From contig NC_014931.1 in assembly GCF_000184745.1 (NCBI RefSeq), positions 5,394,001-5,458,000 on the forward strand: a DNA stretch of 64,000 bases, read 5' to 3'. Shown here in pieces: positions 18,801-22,336 of this stretch. The notes beneath the pieces were generated by a model. The model had not been told where the DNA came from and searched no databases. It saw nothing but the letters and a program-made list of their open reading frames with translations. The stretch comes from Variovorax paradoxus EPS (GTDB lineage: Bacteria; Pseudomonadota; Gammaproteobacteria; Burkholderiales; Burkholderiaceae_C). Numbering within the stretch: the first letter of the stretch is position 1; each line of letters opens with the position of its first letter. A program made the position numbers and the translations under genes.

Positions 18801-20402
18801 GGTGCGGCTCGTGCGGGTGCTGGAGACCGTCAGTTCCTGGCCCACGTGCAACTGGTCGGGATTGCTCAGGCCGTTGACTTCCACGAACTGCTGCCAGCTC
18901 ATGGTGCCTTTGCTCGCGAAGATGCCGCTCGCGTTCTCCCCGGGCTTGACCACGTGGACGACGGGCTGGCCCATCTGCGTCACCGTCTCGCTCAGCAGGC
19001 GGCCGTTGCCATCCTCGACCGTCACCTTGACCGAATTGGACTGCGGTTGCTCGATGGTCGATACGACCTGCCCCGTGGCGGGATCGCGCACGGTGTTCGC
19101 GCTGGTCTTGCCGCTGCCTTCGGCCCAGGCATGGACCTGGCGGCGGCCGCCTTCGGCGGCGGGGTCGACGAACGAGCCCGTCACGGTCACCCGGCCGTGC
19201 TGGTAGTCGTGCGTGAAGGTGGCTTCCGCATCGCGCTGCTTCACCGTGATCGATTGCACGTCGCCGTTGTCCGCGGTGGGCGCGACCTCGGGCGAGATAT
19301 GCACGCCCGAGCGCTCGGCCTCCCCGACCAGTTCGTCCACGCTGATGCTGCGCGACTCGGCGATCTGCTTCAGGCTCTTGCCCCCTGCAATGCCGCGCAG
19401 CGTGGCGTCCACGTTCTGCGCCTGCGTGGGCGGCTGGCCCGAGGCGTCGGCGGCACCCTGCGGCTGTGCGGTAGGCACGGGGACGTTGAGCAAGCCAGCG
19501 AGCGGGGTGGCCGACAGCGACTTGTCCTGGTCCTGGATGCCGTCGGCCACCTTCATCGCGCGCGGCGGGCTCATGCGCTTCACGTCCGCTTCGGAAGCGA
19601 GCATCTGGGGCCCGCCGAAGCCTTGCACGCCGCCGGCCTTGCCGTCGTAGTCGGAGCGGGCCTGGTCGGCCTCTGCGCGAAGGCGCGTGGCCTCGTTGCG
19701 CGCGGTGTCGATCGCGGCCCATTCCTCGCGTCCCAGCGCGTGCGACGGCAGGCCGACGGGTGGCGCCACCTCGGCGGCGTGTTCCTCGGCTTCGAGCGCC
19801 TTGACTTCCTTGTCCTCGACGCCGACGAACTCCACTGCGCGGTCGTGCCCGCGCTGCGCGGCCGCCAGACCGCTCTCGGCATCGCGCACGGCCTGGTCGG
19901 TCGCGCCGGAGGAGGTGCCGTCCGGGCTTTGCAGCTGCTCCTGCGTCTGCAGGACGCGCTTTTCCTTGAGCTCGGCGTCGCGCGCTTTCATCGCGGCGTC
20001 GGCTTCCTGCTCACGCGCATGCGCCTCGAGCTGGCGCTGCCTGCGCTCGGCCGCGTTCGCGGCCTGGATGTCTGCCGGCGCCTTCGTCTGCTCGGCCTGC
20101 TGGCGTGCCGCATCGGCCTGCTGCCGCGCCGCATCCGCTTCACGCCGCGCCTGGGCGGCGGCCTCGGCCGCGATGCGCGCCTGCTCCTGCGCCTTGCGCA
20201 GTGCTTCCAGCAGGGCCTCGAGTTGCCGCCGGAGCTCGGCGGCGCGCGCGGCCGCGGCATCGTTGTTGTTGTTGCTGCCGCCGTTCACGTTCTGGTTGCC
20301 CGAACCGCCGGTGGGCGCCGGCTGCGGTTGAGCGGCGGCAGGCTGGGGCGCGGGGACGGTTGCGCGGGGGGACCTTCCGTCCGGCATCATGATCATGGCC
20401 AT
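858..20402 (-). CDS. Giant 6,514-residue multidomain protein, probable T3SS substrate (Tox-PL x4, kinase-like x2, glutamate cyclase/racemase)
   Basis: A single uninterrupted reading frame encodes roughly 0.7 MDa of protein. In order: a P/Q/N-rich start (1-47); an Ala/Gln/Arg coiled coil (48-160); LysM (476-526); long helical stretches; a hydrophobic segment (1222-1249); a Gly/Pro/Thr linker (about 1481-1645); four papain-fold modules (Cys at 1673, 2510, 3220, 3956); two kinase-like modules (2712-2921, 3405-3602); a glutamate-cyclase-like domain (4181-4600); a glutamate-racemase domain (4625-4889); a second cyclase-like domain (4890-5235); an Ala/Lys-rich basic linker (5241-5285); and a helical C-terminus with a hydrophobic region (6263-6358). 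The ATG at 20402 is chosen because AAGGAAA precedes it; the frame is open upstream to 20696, but that part overlaps sctU. It lies 91 nt after sctU and is followed by a terminator, so it looks like the last T3SS cistron. No Sec signal peptide is seen. Secretion and target are inference; no named homologue is recognised. Confidence 0.9.
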   Translation of the reverse strand: MAMIMMPDGRSPRATVPAPQPAAAQPQPAPTGGSGNQNVNGGSNNNNDAAAARAAELRRQLEALLEALRKAQEQARIAAEAAAQARREADAARQQADAARQQAEQTKAPADIQAANAAERRQRQLEAHAREQEADAAMKARDAELKEKRVLQTQEQLQSPDGTSSGATDQAVRDAESGLAAAQRGHDRAVEFVGVEDKEVKALEAEEHAAEVAPPVGLPSHALGREEWAAIDTARNEATRLRAEADQARSDYDGKAGGVQGFGGPQMLASEADVKRMSPPRAMKVADGIQDQDKSLSATPLAGLLNVPVPTAQPQGAADASGQPPTQAQNVDATLRGIAGGKSLKQIAESRSISVDELVGEAERSGVHISPEVAPTADNGDVQSITVKQRDAEATFTHDYQHGRVTVTGSFVDPAAEGGRRQVHAWAEGSGKTSANTVRDPATGQVVSTIEQPQSNSVKVTVEDGNGRLLSETVTQMGQPVVHVVKPGENASGIFASKGTMSWQQFVEVNGLSNPDQLHVGQELTVSSTRTSRTEYLADGSKLQTRTAEDGTRQSVYTTANGRELTLEGELTAGEAQTQAARGAVFTDRLGIPETAARLGVSEDVVLKALGADNVFDEAPSAANGNVRTRTIYDPSSNALVVERFDPSKGPEPVREFVAGDQAFEVNHDPLTGQDGPVTLSGGVGYMQQKADQRGVTAGAAYDARLADVNQAIDINRRTGEPVAELQQERKQLIALKQGLSNGDQGRATQVAASQLQYQSDRQAVEIYGYAVHAPPGSELHSLANAALPGALANVDNMSRTVHASGANVREMEADSNVLVKQQALTQADAALYREFIQWKETTYLYGGKSPEQIEADRKQGIEPFKPIYASVEEEYKIAWEDFERWQRDADEGSPPPNLSQSARDAWAARNTARDDLLQAQGEAAHARTESNAADKSVNDGAIARAQADKDAWMAKNPDTFPGLYPGQGDLEALQRDNDLLDIDTLDARAQIQYVDHFMSLPGAARYYTEDSKEAAEKYQKQTEQSGIDRGLQINQLETAGSERRNREASAFVERWRAEHPALAAQLDAIGLHNGPNTSVRAAEARQSGLDELMKLPELQALKPALDAQEKAKVEAKDIAQKLVDDIDADLKKADAGIEKHSALRDFWSWTWFGDEDATKERDFIGSQRNDAQDLKNDLASGDITLNSFYDRQEQISRGYGRQALGYRRATESDDQLWDTVDTSVKTTAGILAGVVVGVVTKNPWLAVAAAKGVMSTIDTVNDGWAFMNGRNVAADGNVSFAGWSAKLVTGKAQWSDLGTYAKSEVDNWLRSGASVGGVVAGARTAVSLGARWGTSTLTRRAAIGAVVGETGAAVEGFGNFGADVVEVAFDGQWGTEQGTKRIQDSMLGTMVGLAVAPVSGAISGGLPLPKSMPVVGAAMQFANEGASGIVEANASSLATEGRWANKGEYIGALIESVGGTAGDLITHPLANKQHQQAMAGLSNPGAGAGGLPRVQPLVVPPAGGTAKGAPGTPGTPGTAGGHTPPTTGASARGGSSGGTGTGAGAGKPSMPALPPGVKVNVSTGSGGAPGPLAANAIPNLFHPALAALKAAAQNNGTQPGTGKSSNASAAFDTAPANRRRAPRGARRRPHGASIGQRPLPKATATPGSWDLVHGKINPLARGLNPQGLKDACVPIALALGRRLQSTTGEHGMLPFSTLDTVRESKATTLGEVHALHGAVEHVAFSSAENAQRFLQGGKQNAQGYIVMLGEDGEHIAHMLNFQTRGGRLQIIDGVAGRNVKSLAGGRVEVIVTHRDGRLTAEQPLLLKQPVLLRDYGRHAQDVARGKFLPDGWFKGLVGKDDGARAGDAGQPMDPEAFVHRAARAAGEARALPVDRRAQLAQQLDAEQLALLDLKEQLDLPATRRVAPGDDAHRLDLAALESHAFLSELAGLLVQLRQQRSEVVERIGKDHRPVFRGHPDGEEFFQARNRQLDRRLLDAQGALLRGLQGLIDNAHLEARHLDDLKGLTDVLRRIGNERMDDRDASAMLRGELGDGEQVQACLESTAQDPALWAAIVKGTAARVAARSQERKGFDDAESGRIADAGDAALRGDTPPDALAGWLRRALAMSELAAQQAGVSPREMPDIVAAAMRAFIGVDAPMREKLGRTFDSHWQAVWALDDALRSGKAQEGGLAGETMLSQVPPEAPAEFARLLALFSHQRDAMRERNATSQDDAQRGDDPFEAKRVDLDLAILTAQRRLLGRFAELGSTLAPRGDAPPDIPTLARKEAGIQEGADRLMDAAQQRTRFDAVMEWRDGNPGLGDEIESSALQSFPTHARQPGRSDAPPVSLPDTAAAASGEIGLLSLDQVWAAQEHALAHLGALRRVDEAISQDGEAAERGSEEFRGAGLTPKLLALFERMHASEQEMRSLLAAQPLAPPGLEAVRAVVDGQRRLLMALSEQLAQRSFQLGNGGPGPDADAARTRLQERAESLARLSLPGSETPPWHVVHGEGIGQLAEGLVHPDGVENACVPAALAIGARLASAAGEADRSVAVGGASTLGPVHAAHGKAQVETFANAQAAREFLDTLEPGAQGYIALSAGSGQAHAHLLNFARTDRGLRVIDALAGKEVRSMEAPGATVIVTHRDGRPVSAIPSLGRPVPLKDYQAYAKDVAEGRHLPEGWPRDSVGAWPHWLQRMLGIDAASRAAAAAGAGAGVADPAGRMPEAIRNAQPVLPLSPEGAGLYYNAEHDVTYLWEGEGRDPQPFDAALSPNRVGQGAYMNVHGLGNDWVIAIARDDPDRSVDAFTYGPTTINERFEALEAVRAVFEKTEPGAGERYVLSQHGPLVLADGRMAVIYPRMRGASRGGAGSSFLTHDIARTRADVAAIYQVLRRSGMTIFDLQMLVDRNGHAVVSDPLGMRERKLGEPLSVRDIAAVWNSYDTLERPAGPRERMRLLDMADAAFAAKWHAQSPEPQYEPNQQLLAAQEREIAGLLGALDGAPLAEPSATTATAADAHKPSHVLAEVMRQMRDWRQPVAERLAGTAEPIDARLQAEGKALDRVLLQTQLALVQSLQGLRSFPRSPNEWIPRLPEGKTTPSDRASIPGFDVAVAVQARREFDAQVAASAAKERGDSASDVAWLEARVVGEAVKLTGLMDYRTRQEKSNERKAQWGKSAVLAPGMIERLQALLDDMDRPTDRVADAQTPVLGRHLERPPVAPEITYGEPDPRAKGLNPRNVDDACVPSALAMNQRLANPEGPHAMSVLVGGIRTLGEIQAFHGEVAYERYTNSDDALRSIAASDQALNGYLLLVDRTGDKVSHMINVVSKDGDVRMTDASMRREVIAFEAGEVHVIVTHVDGKPLQSSRPQLLLQPVPLDSYPRYAADVAAGGQLPFFWHKGQVGRVPQGAAAPQRPAAIAQAATVLVLDDAGAGVYEATDGQHYFWDGVRGDAAVFDKAFGAPTDGRAHQMRALGEHWLVMVPPVPRVPPMFQASKMMETARQREKLNRELHGIFEHIQAGLGDRLVQQVFGTIALPNDRAGVVVRRPDSRPTAQSADAATAQPVRDLEEIARILDGELLAYENFALTVEADGRVQIGELTARRPLGDGESFTGTPAYQNAMVQARAFEAERQAQLAREREAALAADPSRLAAMMHTAGLALHLERQAPQRAANARALTDAAEALEQVIGAVGGSRAEIPKLPELRAQRAEVDPRVADAESFEHTNFVDPDFDGRLRQGHESQFAKAGAIYFDGPQTRAPSMPAGAQPGETAPAPTSPAVAKALVPLRAQIDAIAQRAEAARQAGEALARETPERLLERQRDLALAQAMRTQLGGLMNLHSEPAPPQTRLLGAPPAHMSAMVDRNDAAARDLALRMQEKVQTAAARALAEAQANQRPEESIAPLQEAHYRALGLLDRLGRQRGKPVSPQEVQALQPPSAQAHPGPAGHWPERGIKLYPQELTGGDRRFMAVNARHSLTACVNVAVTIDRLRSASDETAMSAVPSEAKTLQDVRAIYGDPPIRKFGSAAAARAHLAGLPGEATGFVAMNDPDGSRIAHMFNYERRGEAVVMIDGISGRYVQDFEAGEVYVIETHAGGDAARVDRTRSSEDELRRQQALADERLPAHWPQGRFAGTAPAAATPSHGRTRPAPPDSFGPSRSWEALAGAIESALAQDPKTQQIGAISPDMELSEADTATQRAIAQDAPHGWEKRYVVETRNASQVLFGPDGLRGKKSNVHETLEQAVKAAAKRPDGASVHVVMAPVAANGQPPVAWHKASSDMVLATHVVLSGGTLLPVAIANPDAQAWPHVDLRPAGRGHIYNAVLTMPVGRPAEYIFKQGGIEEGAEAAQAALDRAVEAGRVPSVVIAAGYANLQRRPETSGPGGAVASGYAARLYMQQKHGVDLKVRYVVDRTYKRVMEAALQSLGERPGIDYEIVVFNKRLPWGRRREARSQAFVNKFEPDLLMGYDVPGRTVNGDYRDSSGKNVSEAVSGIDQIFIDAYKRPNTTSIVGLDIGNEVGGGNPEVHPRVQPAPDGTLIASIVRADVAMTGGRTNWVGYAFATEMLRRAGALNAVPTEKAISKMVIDMMRARAVDSVTLSDQPYKLDGRGRSAGVGGMSPTVEGAVAAMLRVSAQAAPGKFEPDLRGVRLRLGVFDSGNGGILAAAEIKRGVEERTGARVDLVIIGDHGAGTYGELGRVGGVTAIADRTNGGLQVGDALGIHLMVMGCNTACTSGLDQYARGIGVPVVDLILSTREFHKGLVDAGERVVAFSTEPTATLPLPGTNLIGVYRDNEVLPVGGTDAGFDLAGIVNVFLADPMNPALQQRMQDAADHYADKILAAKPDVTTVSWCCTHYPELERFFAKSLAQRGRSDVKMVNPMAYQTLQAIEMAKTLPPGMGGGPGKVVVVTSAVEDKQTAIAAGVDPAKATVDQNDVLQAARIALQREDITLMAVPPAEFNANAALDKALEVLDNESAGDPIDALQAYDPSGRSHPIHVPGGAYRAAESLAKADKPLVVVGTPVRTANGLAPDSDSTKGAATIASALAKLGKETTCVTMPSNVKPLEAALKALGRDDVKVVGFGLRAGPQARAETLRMLQDMGTDALMGVQVPGRDAEGDCWNSAGERITDDVAALYQFFYAARELNAAGGPQIEVMAVVRDGPDAGTGSVDKRVRRAPNGQRIASEITAQVVTAGVGSWGADAVVAALEASTGNHNLLPTSDEVPLVIRAITANGGVDSQSRSAIDDAAGYGPEVHVGMNELFRQAAREVEADRAAATAAAAAAAALAKAAASSAKGGKRKKGAKAKAAEAATVQTAPKAAPPPLSAAFRGDEWPDIWKRLQNGGFGNDNVYIYRVTGEPDLYADPTQAVDLQMAQIDGWGRVAAGTNTVRWYGHTVPGEGVRGLAPHREMGRKLGLEPKAPKETSYHTKDLQTGATDTSATRPGRDERHNPDLLIRKVRTRPPREASPQSTGDWFVVSNQPPRKVDVANGLQGVPRGDDQFTLPSVEKKPKLPGGWGTRKSIKAQTALALVAMLGMGVTHAINPDQFRDAAPTGIVSLPANPLEEQRSADWTPGFSAEPLALSQATRFLLSDANELQRQLDAARARPAPDPAALQKLQGDVDRRWSDFSQGVVLVLQENAKTGANPLQTANRLRAELIAGGSFSLQGNTAIRLAVRDSGLLKGTMGEVQAEFAYARLVATHPAFVNEQAARQQAVRQPATFVLTSLIDIGPKDLGYDRRVTDNAFLQARIDAEEVVSHRLADGDVKGAAAEMARQLDASDPASRATVAAPLVRLFDAERTEALAQLSDLPLSAMGDYLAQYREAPPEVAQPLAEAVHLLLSGRAREVKTMSDLEPLLVGLSALVDAADGMAAQPVWAERFAVRLLDDRIGEGTRLGSNLPHAVKKAVELSGGKLPVALANALLDRGDGDRREQVVGAIDEGLQAQNSRFTESLENVRGKGHNSVGSSISFYLANFSAQTPADREAGRRHYRASNPEVAAQLDRADEVVTQWAKSLDDLDRDLVRMRAGAQPTEAENALNQTREAVYEADDLKLAKQSSPQLRERLLADLKFEVPDPRTSIEYLLNPTMFVARHISGSLRMSWTMLADAQFNSMAADPLRYAKQWDAFKGKTERLATTLKLTPTEVREGTAVVDEFLDKVKKLDPALSDAARVDALARLGGELDSKLQGLLKIGAKGINNATGAHTAFGQVLRWAANAGFLTHNLSTNITNFRPLAGDVADYARWYHRIYEGTQAFFIAKPYTTWQATGSRAGNRIAFGGVPDVEGTTPWRVWFAAGTAGVGVADLALFIGQAQDVPAMISVLNFGMGISGVADGGIGLVNLTGAALARAGAVELAAILAIPAEAATVAGLGVALFTALKQFYNVRHHYDVVDAREIQRDPALAKAVKDMGFSQEQATALLNTTHEGVSPMQLWNEFMKSKGKTVPQGLEILQFRLAMPGRGGIPAQDWIATTHRLIDNRMDDDDGSFPASDPDAAEAGMQVSVQHSVPDGAYYTLEPATPQSLQGLANYAERQWGLTVN
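1329..1616 (-). other. Giant protein: C-terminal hydrophobic region (residues ~6263-6358)
   Basis: About 95 residues rich in Ala, Gly, Leu, Ile and Val could hold two or three membrane segments (for example VWFAAGTAGVGVADLALFIG and later IPAEAATVAGLGVALFTAL). It lies within a helical C-terminal third of about 1,200 residues. A membrane-inserting or translocator-like role is possible. Confidence 0.45.
4548..4682 (-). other. Giant protein: Ala-rich linker with basic, NLS-like patch (residues ~5241-5285)
   Basis: A run of alanines is followed by SAKGGKRKKGAKAKAAEA. The Lys/Arg cluster KRKK with surrounding lysines resembles a monopartite nuclear localisation signal. It could equally be a flexible charged linker. 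Confidence 0.4.
4698..5735 (-). other. Giant protein: glutamate-cyclase-like domain 2, diverged (residues ~4890-5235)
   Basis: APDSDSTKGAA (P5005-D5006-S5007-D5008) stands where domain 1 has PETSGPGGA, and LMGVQVPGRDAEGDCWNSAG parallels its VPGR motif. The GNE motif is replaced by VVRDGPDAGTG. The copy therefore looks diverged and may be inactive or altered in substrate. Confidence 0.55.
5736..6530 (-). other. Giant protein: glutamate racemase (MurI-like) domain (residues ~4625-4889)
   Basis: GVFDSGNGG (D4631, S4632) matches the MurI N-terminal motif. C4703 in MGCNTACTSG and C4827 in CCTHYPEL are the two catalytic cysteines, and H4829 matches the assisting His. Bacillus RacE uses D10, C74, C185 and H187. 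All key residues are kept, so L-/D-glutamate interconversion, or a related amino-acid racemisation, is plausible. Confidence 0.78.
6603..7862 (-). other. Giant protein: D-glutamate-cyclase-like domain 1 (DUF4392; residues ~4181-4600)
   Basis: The domain has PETSGPGGA (P4353-E4354-T4355), then LLMGYDVPGRTVNGDYRDS, and GLDIGNEVGGGNPE with G4491-N4492-E4493. These correspond to the PETDGPPGA, ERPGRN.DG.Y and GDGGNE motifs of the DUF4392 family (mammalian DGLUCY), which converts D-glutamate to 5-oxo-D-proline. All three motif positions are present, so this copy may be active. The family is recalled from motif memory. Confidence 0.65.
8073..8615 (-). other. Giant protein: papain-fold module 4 (residues ~3930-4110)
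   Basis: The predicted triad is C3956 (TACVNVAVTI), H4033 (RIAHMFNY) and D4048 (MIDGISG). Spacings are 77 and 15. It is the most diverged copy: the Pro after CV is Asn, and the C-terminal element is reduced to LPAHWPQGRF. The catalytic residues are nevertheless kept. Confidence 0.6.
9597..10190 (-). other. Giant protein: kinase-like module 2, degenerate (residues ~3405-3602)
   Basis: It opens with GVYEATDGQHYFWDG, parallel to kinase-like module 1, and carries YENFALTVEADGRVQIGE where module 1 has its two Asp motifs. The second Asp is missing. It looks like a diverged repeat of module 1, forming a papain-kinase pair with module 3. Confidence 0.3.
10254..10817 (-). other. Giant protein: papain-fold module 3 (residues ~3196-3383)
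   Basis: The predicted triad is C3220 (DACVPSALAM), H3298 (VSHMINVV) and D3313 (MTDASM). Spacings are 78 and 15. It ends PVPLDSYPRYAADVAAG and then LPFFW. The usual Gly after the Asp is replaced by Ala-Ser, so activity is less certain than for modules 1 and 4. Confidence 0.62.
11640..12269 (-). other. Giant protein: kinase-like module 1 (residues ~2712-2921)
   Basis: The module opens with GLYYNAEHDVTYLWEG, has a central helical part, and then a stretch reading FDLQMLVDRNG followed by VVSDPLG (D2879, D2892). This recalls the catalytic loop and metal-binding Asp of small protein-kinase-like effectors. There is no clear glycine-rich loop. The kinase call is tentative; a pseudokinase or an unrelated fold is possible. 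Confidence 0.35.
12396..12962 (-). other. Giant protein: papain-fold module 2 (residues ~2481-2669)
   Basis: The predicted triad is C2510 (NACVPAALAI), H2588 (HAHLLNF) and D2603 (VIDALAG). Spacings are 78 and 15. It ends with PVPLKDYQAYAKDVAEG and then LPEGW, matching modules 1 and 3. It is followed directly by kinase-like module 1. Confidence 0.65.
14901..15467 (-). other. Giant protein: papain-fold (Tox-PL/OspI-like) module 1 (residues ~1646-1834)
   Basis: The predicted triad is C1673 (in DACVPIALAL), H1758 (in HIAHMLNF) and D1773 (in IIDGVAG). Cys-His spacing is 85 and His-Asp spacing is 15. The Shigella glutamine deamidase OspI uses C62, H145 and D160 (83 and 15). The module ends in the element LLRDYGRHAQDVARG followed by LP.GW, which is shared with modules 2 and 3. 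Assignment to the Tox-PL deamidase clan rests on this motif logic. Confidence 0.65.
15468..15962 (-). other. Giant protein: Gly/Pro/Thr/Ala-rich linker (residues ~1481-1645)
   Basis: This low-complexity stretch contains GTPGTPGTAGG-like repeats, runs of Gly/Ser/Thr, and an Arg-rich patch (RRRAPRGARRRPHG) just before the first papain-fold module. It separates the structural N-terminal third from the enzyme-like modules and probably acts as a flexible hinge. Confidence 0.6.
16656..16739 (-). other. Giant protein: hydrophobic segment (residues ~1222-1249)
   Basis: The segment reads TTAGILAGVVVGVVTKNPWL and continues with small apolar residues. It is long enough to span a membrane. A second, milder Ala/Gly/Val-rich stretch follows over the next 100 residues. 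It could be a membrane-insertion region like those of T3SS translocators. Confidence 0.5.
18825..18977 (-). other. Giant protein: LysM domain (residues ~476-526)
   Basis: The stretch begins HVVKPGENASGIFA, continues with W..FVEVNGLSNPD and closes LHVGQELTV. This is the usual LysM layout (V..GDTL.. IA ... N.L.NPD.I..GQ.L.V). LysM domains bind N-acetylglucosamine polymers such as peptidoglycan or chitin; here it could hold the protein at the cell wall during export or bind a host glycan. Confidence 0.8.
19923..20402 (-). other. Giant protein: low-complexity N-terminus and coiled coil (residues 1-160)
   Basis: The first 47 residues are rich in Pro, Gln, Asn, Ser and Gly with few hydrophobics, which suits a T3SS export signal. 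Residues 48-160 are Ala/Gln/Arg/Glu heptad-like sequence with strong coiled-coil character. The export role is inferred from composition only. Confidence 0.55.
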
Positions 20403-20493
20403 CTCGTTTCCTTTCGTGTCTGCGGTGCGCGCGAGGCGGCATGCGCCGTCCGCGTTCGTGGTGTGTTGCCGTGCGGCGCGGCCAGGGGCCGGC

Positions 20494-21534
20494 TCAAGCG
20501 CCCGGCTCCCCGCCCTGCGCCCAGCGCAGGAGCCGGGCCACAGGGGCGTAGAGCGAGCGCGGAATCGCCTGGTCCTGGGGCACGTCCTCGTAGAGCCGCT
20601 CGGCGAGCGAGGGCTCGAATTCGGTGGGAATGAGGCCTTCGCTCGCGAAGCGCCGGATCTGGGCGCCGACCTCGCCCTCGCCGCGCGCGATGACACGCGG
20701 CAGGTCGCGCTCTCCCAGGTACTGCAGCGCCACCGCCACGCGCGCCGAGCAGATCACCGCCGAGGCGGCGCGCACGCGGTCGGCCAGGCTCGCATACACC
20801 GCCTCGAAGTGGGCCGAGCGCCGGCGCGCCTGGGTCAGGGGGTCGCCGTCGGATTCCTTGTGTTCCTGGCGGATGTCCTCGAAGGACATTCGCTGCTGCT
20901 TGATGAACTCGTGATGCTCGTGCGCATAGTCGATGGCGGCCATCAGCGCATACACGAGCAGCGCCCAGCCGAAGGCCTGCAGCACCATCCGGGCGCCTGC
21001 GGCCAGGATGCCCGCGGGCGTCGCGTAGCCGAGCTTGAGCGCGGTATCCAGGTAGCCGCGCACCACCAGGAACATCAGCGCGCCCAGCAGCACGGTCTTG
21101 AGCACCATCTTCAGCAGGTTGATGGCGCTGCGCGTGGAGAAGATGCGCTTGAATCCCTCGGCCGGGTTCATGCGGTTCATGTCGGGCACCAGGCGCCCCC
21201 AGGCAGCCATGCCGCCGACCTGGAACAGCGAACCGACGATGCCCGCGAGCGCCGCGATCCCCATGATGGGCACCGTGCCCCACAGCAATGCCTCGCCGGT
21301 GTGCAGCACCAGTTCACCGAAGCGGTCGTCCGGCCGGCTCAGCAAGGAGGTGCTGGTGGCATGAAGCCACAGTTCTCGCAGCAGGCTGTAGATGGAATGG
21401 CCGCCGAGCCAGACGGCGCAGAGAACCGCGGCAAAGCCGACGGTGGAGGCCACGTCGGCGCTGAACGCCACCTCGCCGCGCCGGCGAGCCTCGCGCAGGC
21501 GCTTGCGTGTGGGGGCCTGGTCCTTTTCCGCCAT
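20494..21534 (-). CDS. sctU: T3SS export-gate protein SctU (HrcU/YscU), lacking the NPTH motif
   Basis: This 346-residue protein belongs to the FlhB/YscU family, which switches substrate class at the export gate. Four N-terminal membrane helices lie within about 30-210 and the cytoplasmic domain follows. The start is typical (PTRKRLREARRRGEVAFS). The self-cleavage motif NPTH, at residues 263-266 in YscU, is absent: here residues 262-265 read CSAR, in AVICSARVAVALQYL, while the flanking family sequence (GE..LP.V...G....Q..R..A...G.IP) is intact. It starts 6 nt after the sctT stop, and the giant gene follows after 91 nt. Loss of cleavage should change substrate switching; whether cleavage happens elsewhere is unknown. 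Confidence 0.93.
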   Translation of the reverse strand: MAEKDQAPTRKRLREARRRGEVAFSADVASTVGFAAVLCAVWLGGHSIYSLLRELWLHATSTSLLSRPDDRFGELVLHTGEALLWGTVPIMGIAALAGIVGSLFQVGGMAAWGRLVPDMNRMNPAEGFKRIFSTRSAINLLKMVLKTVLLGALMFLVVRGYLDTALKLGYATPAGILAAGARMVLQAFGWALLVYALMAAIDYAHEHHEFIKQQRMSFEDIRQEHKESDGDPLTQARRRSAHFEAVYASLADRVRAASAVICSARVAVALQYLGERDLPRVIARGEGEVGAQIRRFASEGLIPTEFEPSLAERLYEDVPQDQAIPRSLYAPVARLLRWAQGGEPGA

Positions 21535-21540
21535 CGACCG

Positions 21541-22323
21541 CTAGAGCGTTGCCCGCAGGAATTCGAGCACGCCGTTCTCGGGGCGCAGGAACTGCTGCAG
21601 CGACTCGTACAGAAAAAACAGGAACAGCAGCATCATCAGGTGAGCCAGGAGGCTCTTGAGCGGCTGCGCGAAAACGAACACGTTGAGCTGCGGCGCAACA
21701 CGGCCCACCAGGCCGGTGCCGAGTTCGACCAGCAGCAGCACGAAGATGATCGGCGCGGCGAGCTTGACGATCCAGAGGAAAAGCGTGTCGCCCTGGCGCA
21801 CCGCGAACTGCTCGAGCACCAGCCCGGCATCCGGAAAGAACGAGCCGACCGGCCACAGCCGGTAGGAGTCGATCACCGCGCCCAGCATCGCCAGCAGGCC
21901 GCCCGCAGACACGAAGAGCGCGATCACGACCCAGCCGAGGAATTCGCCGGTGGCGCCGTTCTCATGGCCCGCCACGGGATCGAAGAACGAGGCGTTGGCC
22001 GAGCCGGTCTGGAAGTCGATCAGATCGCCCACGCTCTGGATCGCCCAGATGAAGATGCCGAAGCCCAGGCCCAGCAGCAGGCCGATGAGCGCTTCCTTGC
22101 CCGCGATGAGCATGTAGGTCATGGGGGAGGCGCCCGGGAACTCGCCGGCCAGCGGCGACATGAACGCCGCGAGGATGAGCAGCACGCCGCTGCGCACGAT
22201 GCCGGTGATCATCGTGCCCGAGAAGAAAGGAACGACCGAGAAGATCGCGAACAGCCGCGGCAGCGTGAGCACCACCGCGGATACGAACTTCTCGAACTCA
22301 GCCCAGTCGGCGACATGGCCCAT
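21541..22323 (-). CDS. sctT: T3SS export-apparatus protein SctT (HrcT/YscT)
   Basis: This 260-residue membrane protein of the FliR/SctT family helps form the export gate with SctR and SctS. It has about six hydrophobic helices from residue 15 on, beginning FVSAVVLTLPRLFAIFSVVP. The central part has the typical FLGWVVIALFVSAGGLLAM and the C-terminal LMMLLFLFFLYESLQQFLRP. The ATG at 22323 is chosen because AGGAGG lies 9 nt upstream and the length fits the family; the frame is open further upstream but would overlap sctO. It is nearly coupled to sctU. Confidence 0.93.
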   Translation of the reverse strand: MGHVADWAEFEKFVSAVVLTLPRLFAIFSVVPFFSGTMITGIVRSGVLLILAAFMSPLAGEFPGASPMTYMLIAGKEALIGLLLGLGFGIFIWAIQSVGDLIDFQTGSANASFFDPVAGHENGATGEFLGWVVIALFVSAGGLLAMLGAVIDSYRLWPVGSFFPDAGLVLEQFAVRQGDTLFLWIVKLAAPIIFVLLLVELGTGLVGRVAPQLNVFVFAQPLKSLLAHLMMLLFLFFLYESLQQFLRPENGVLEFLRATL

Positions 22324-22336
22324 GCCTGGTGTCCTC

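Noticed and set aside
11937..20633. A very long plus-strand open frame opposite the giant gene (and others at 3681-7610, 7620-11924)
   Set aside because: These are GC-rich shadows of the minus-strand gene: composition is His/Arg/Gln/Leu noise with no family motifs, while the minus frame contains recognisable domains.
20403..20696. Upstream extension of the giant frame beyond the ATG at 20402
   Set aside because: The extension overlaps the sctU coding sequence in another frame, is Arg/Ser/Pro noise, and the internal ATG has a good ribosome binding site.
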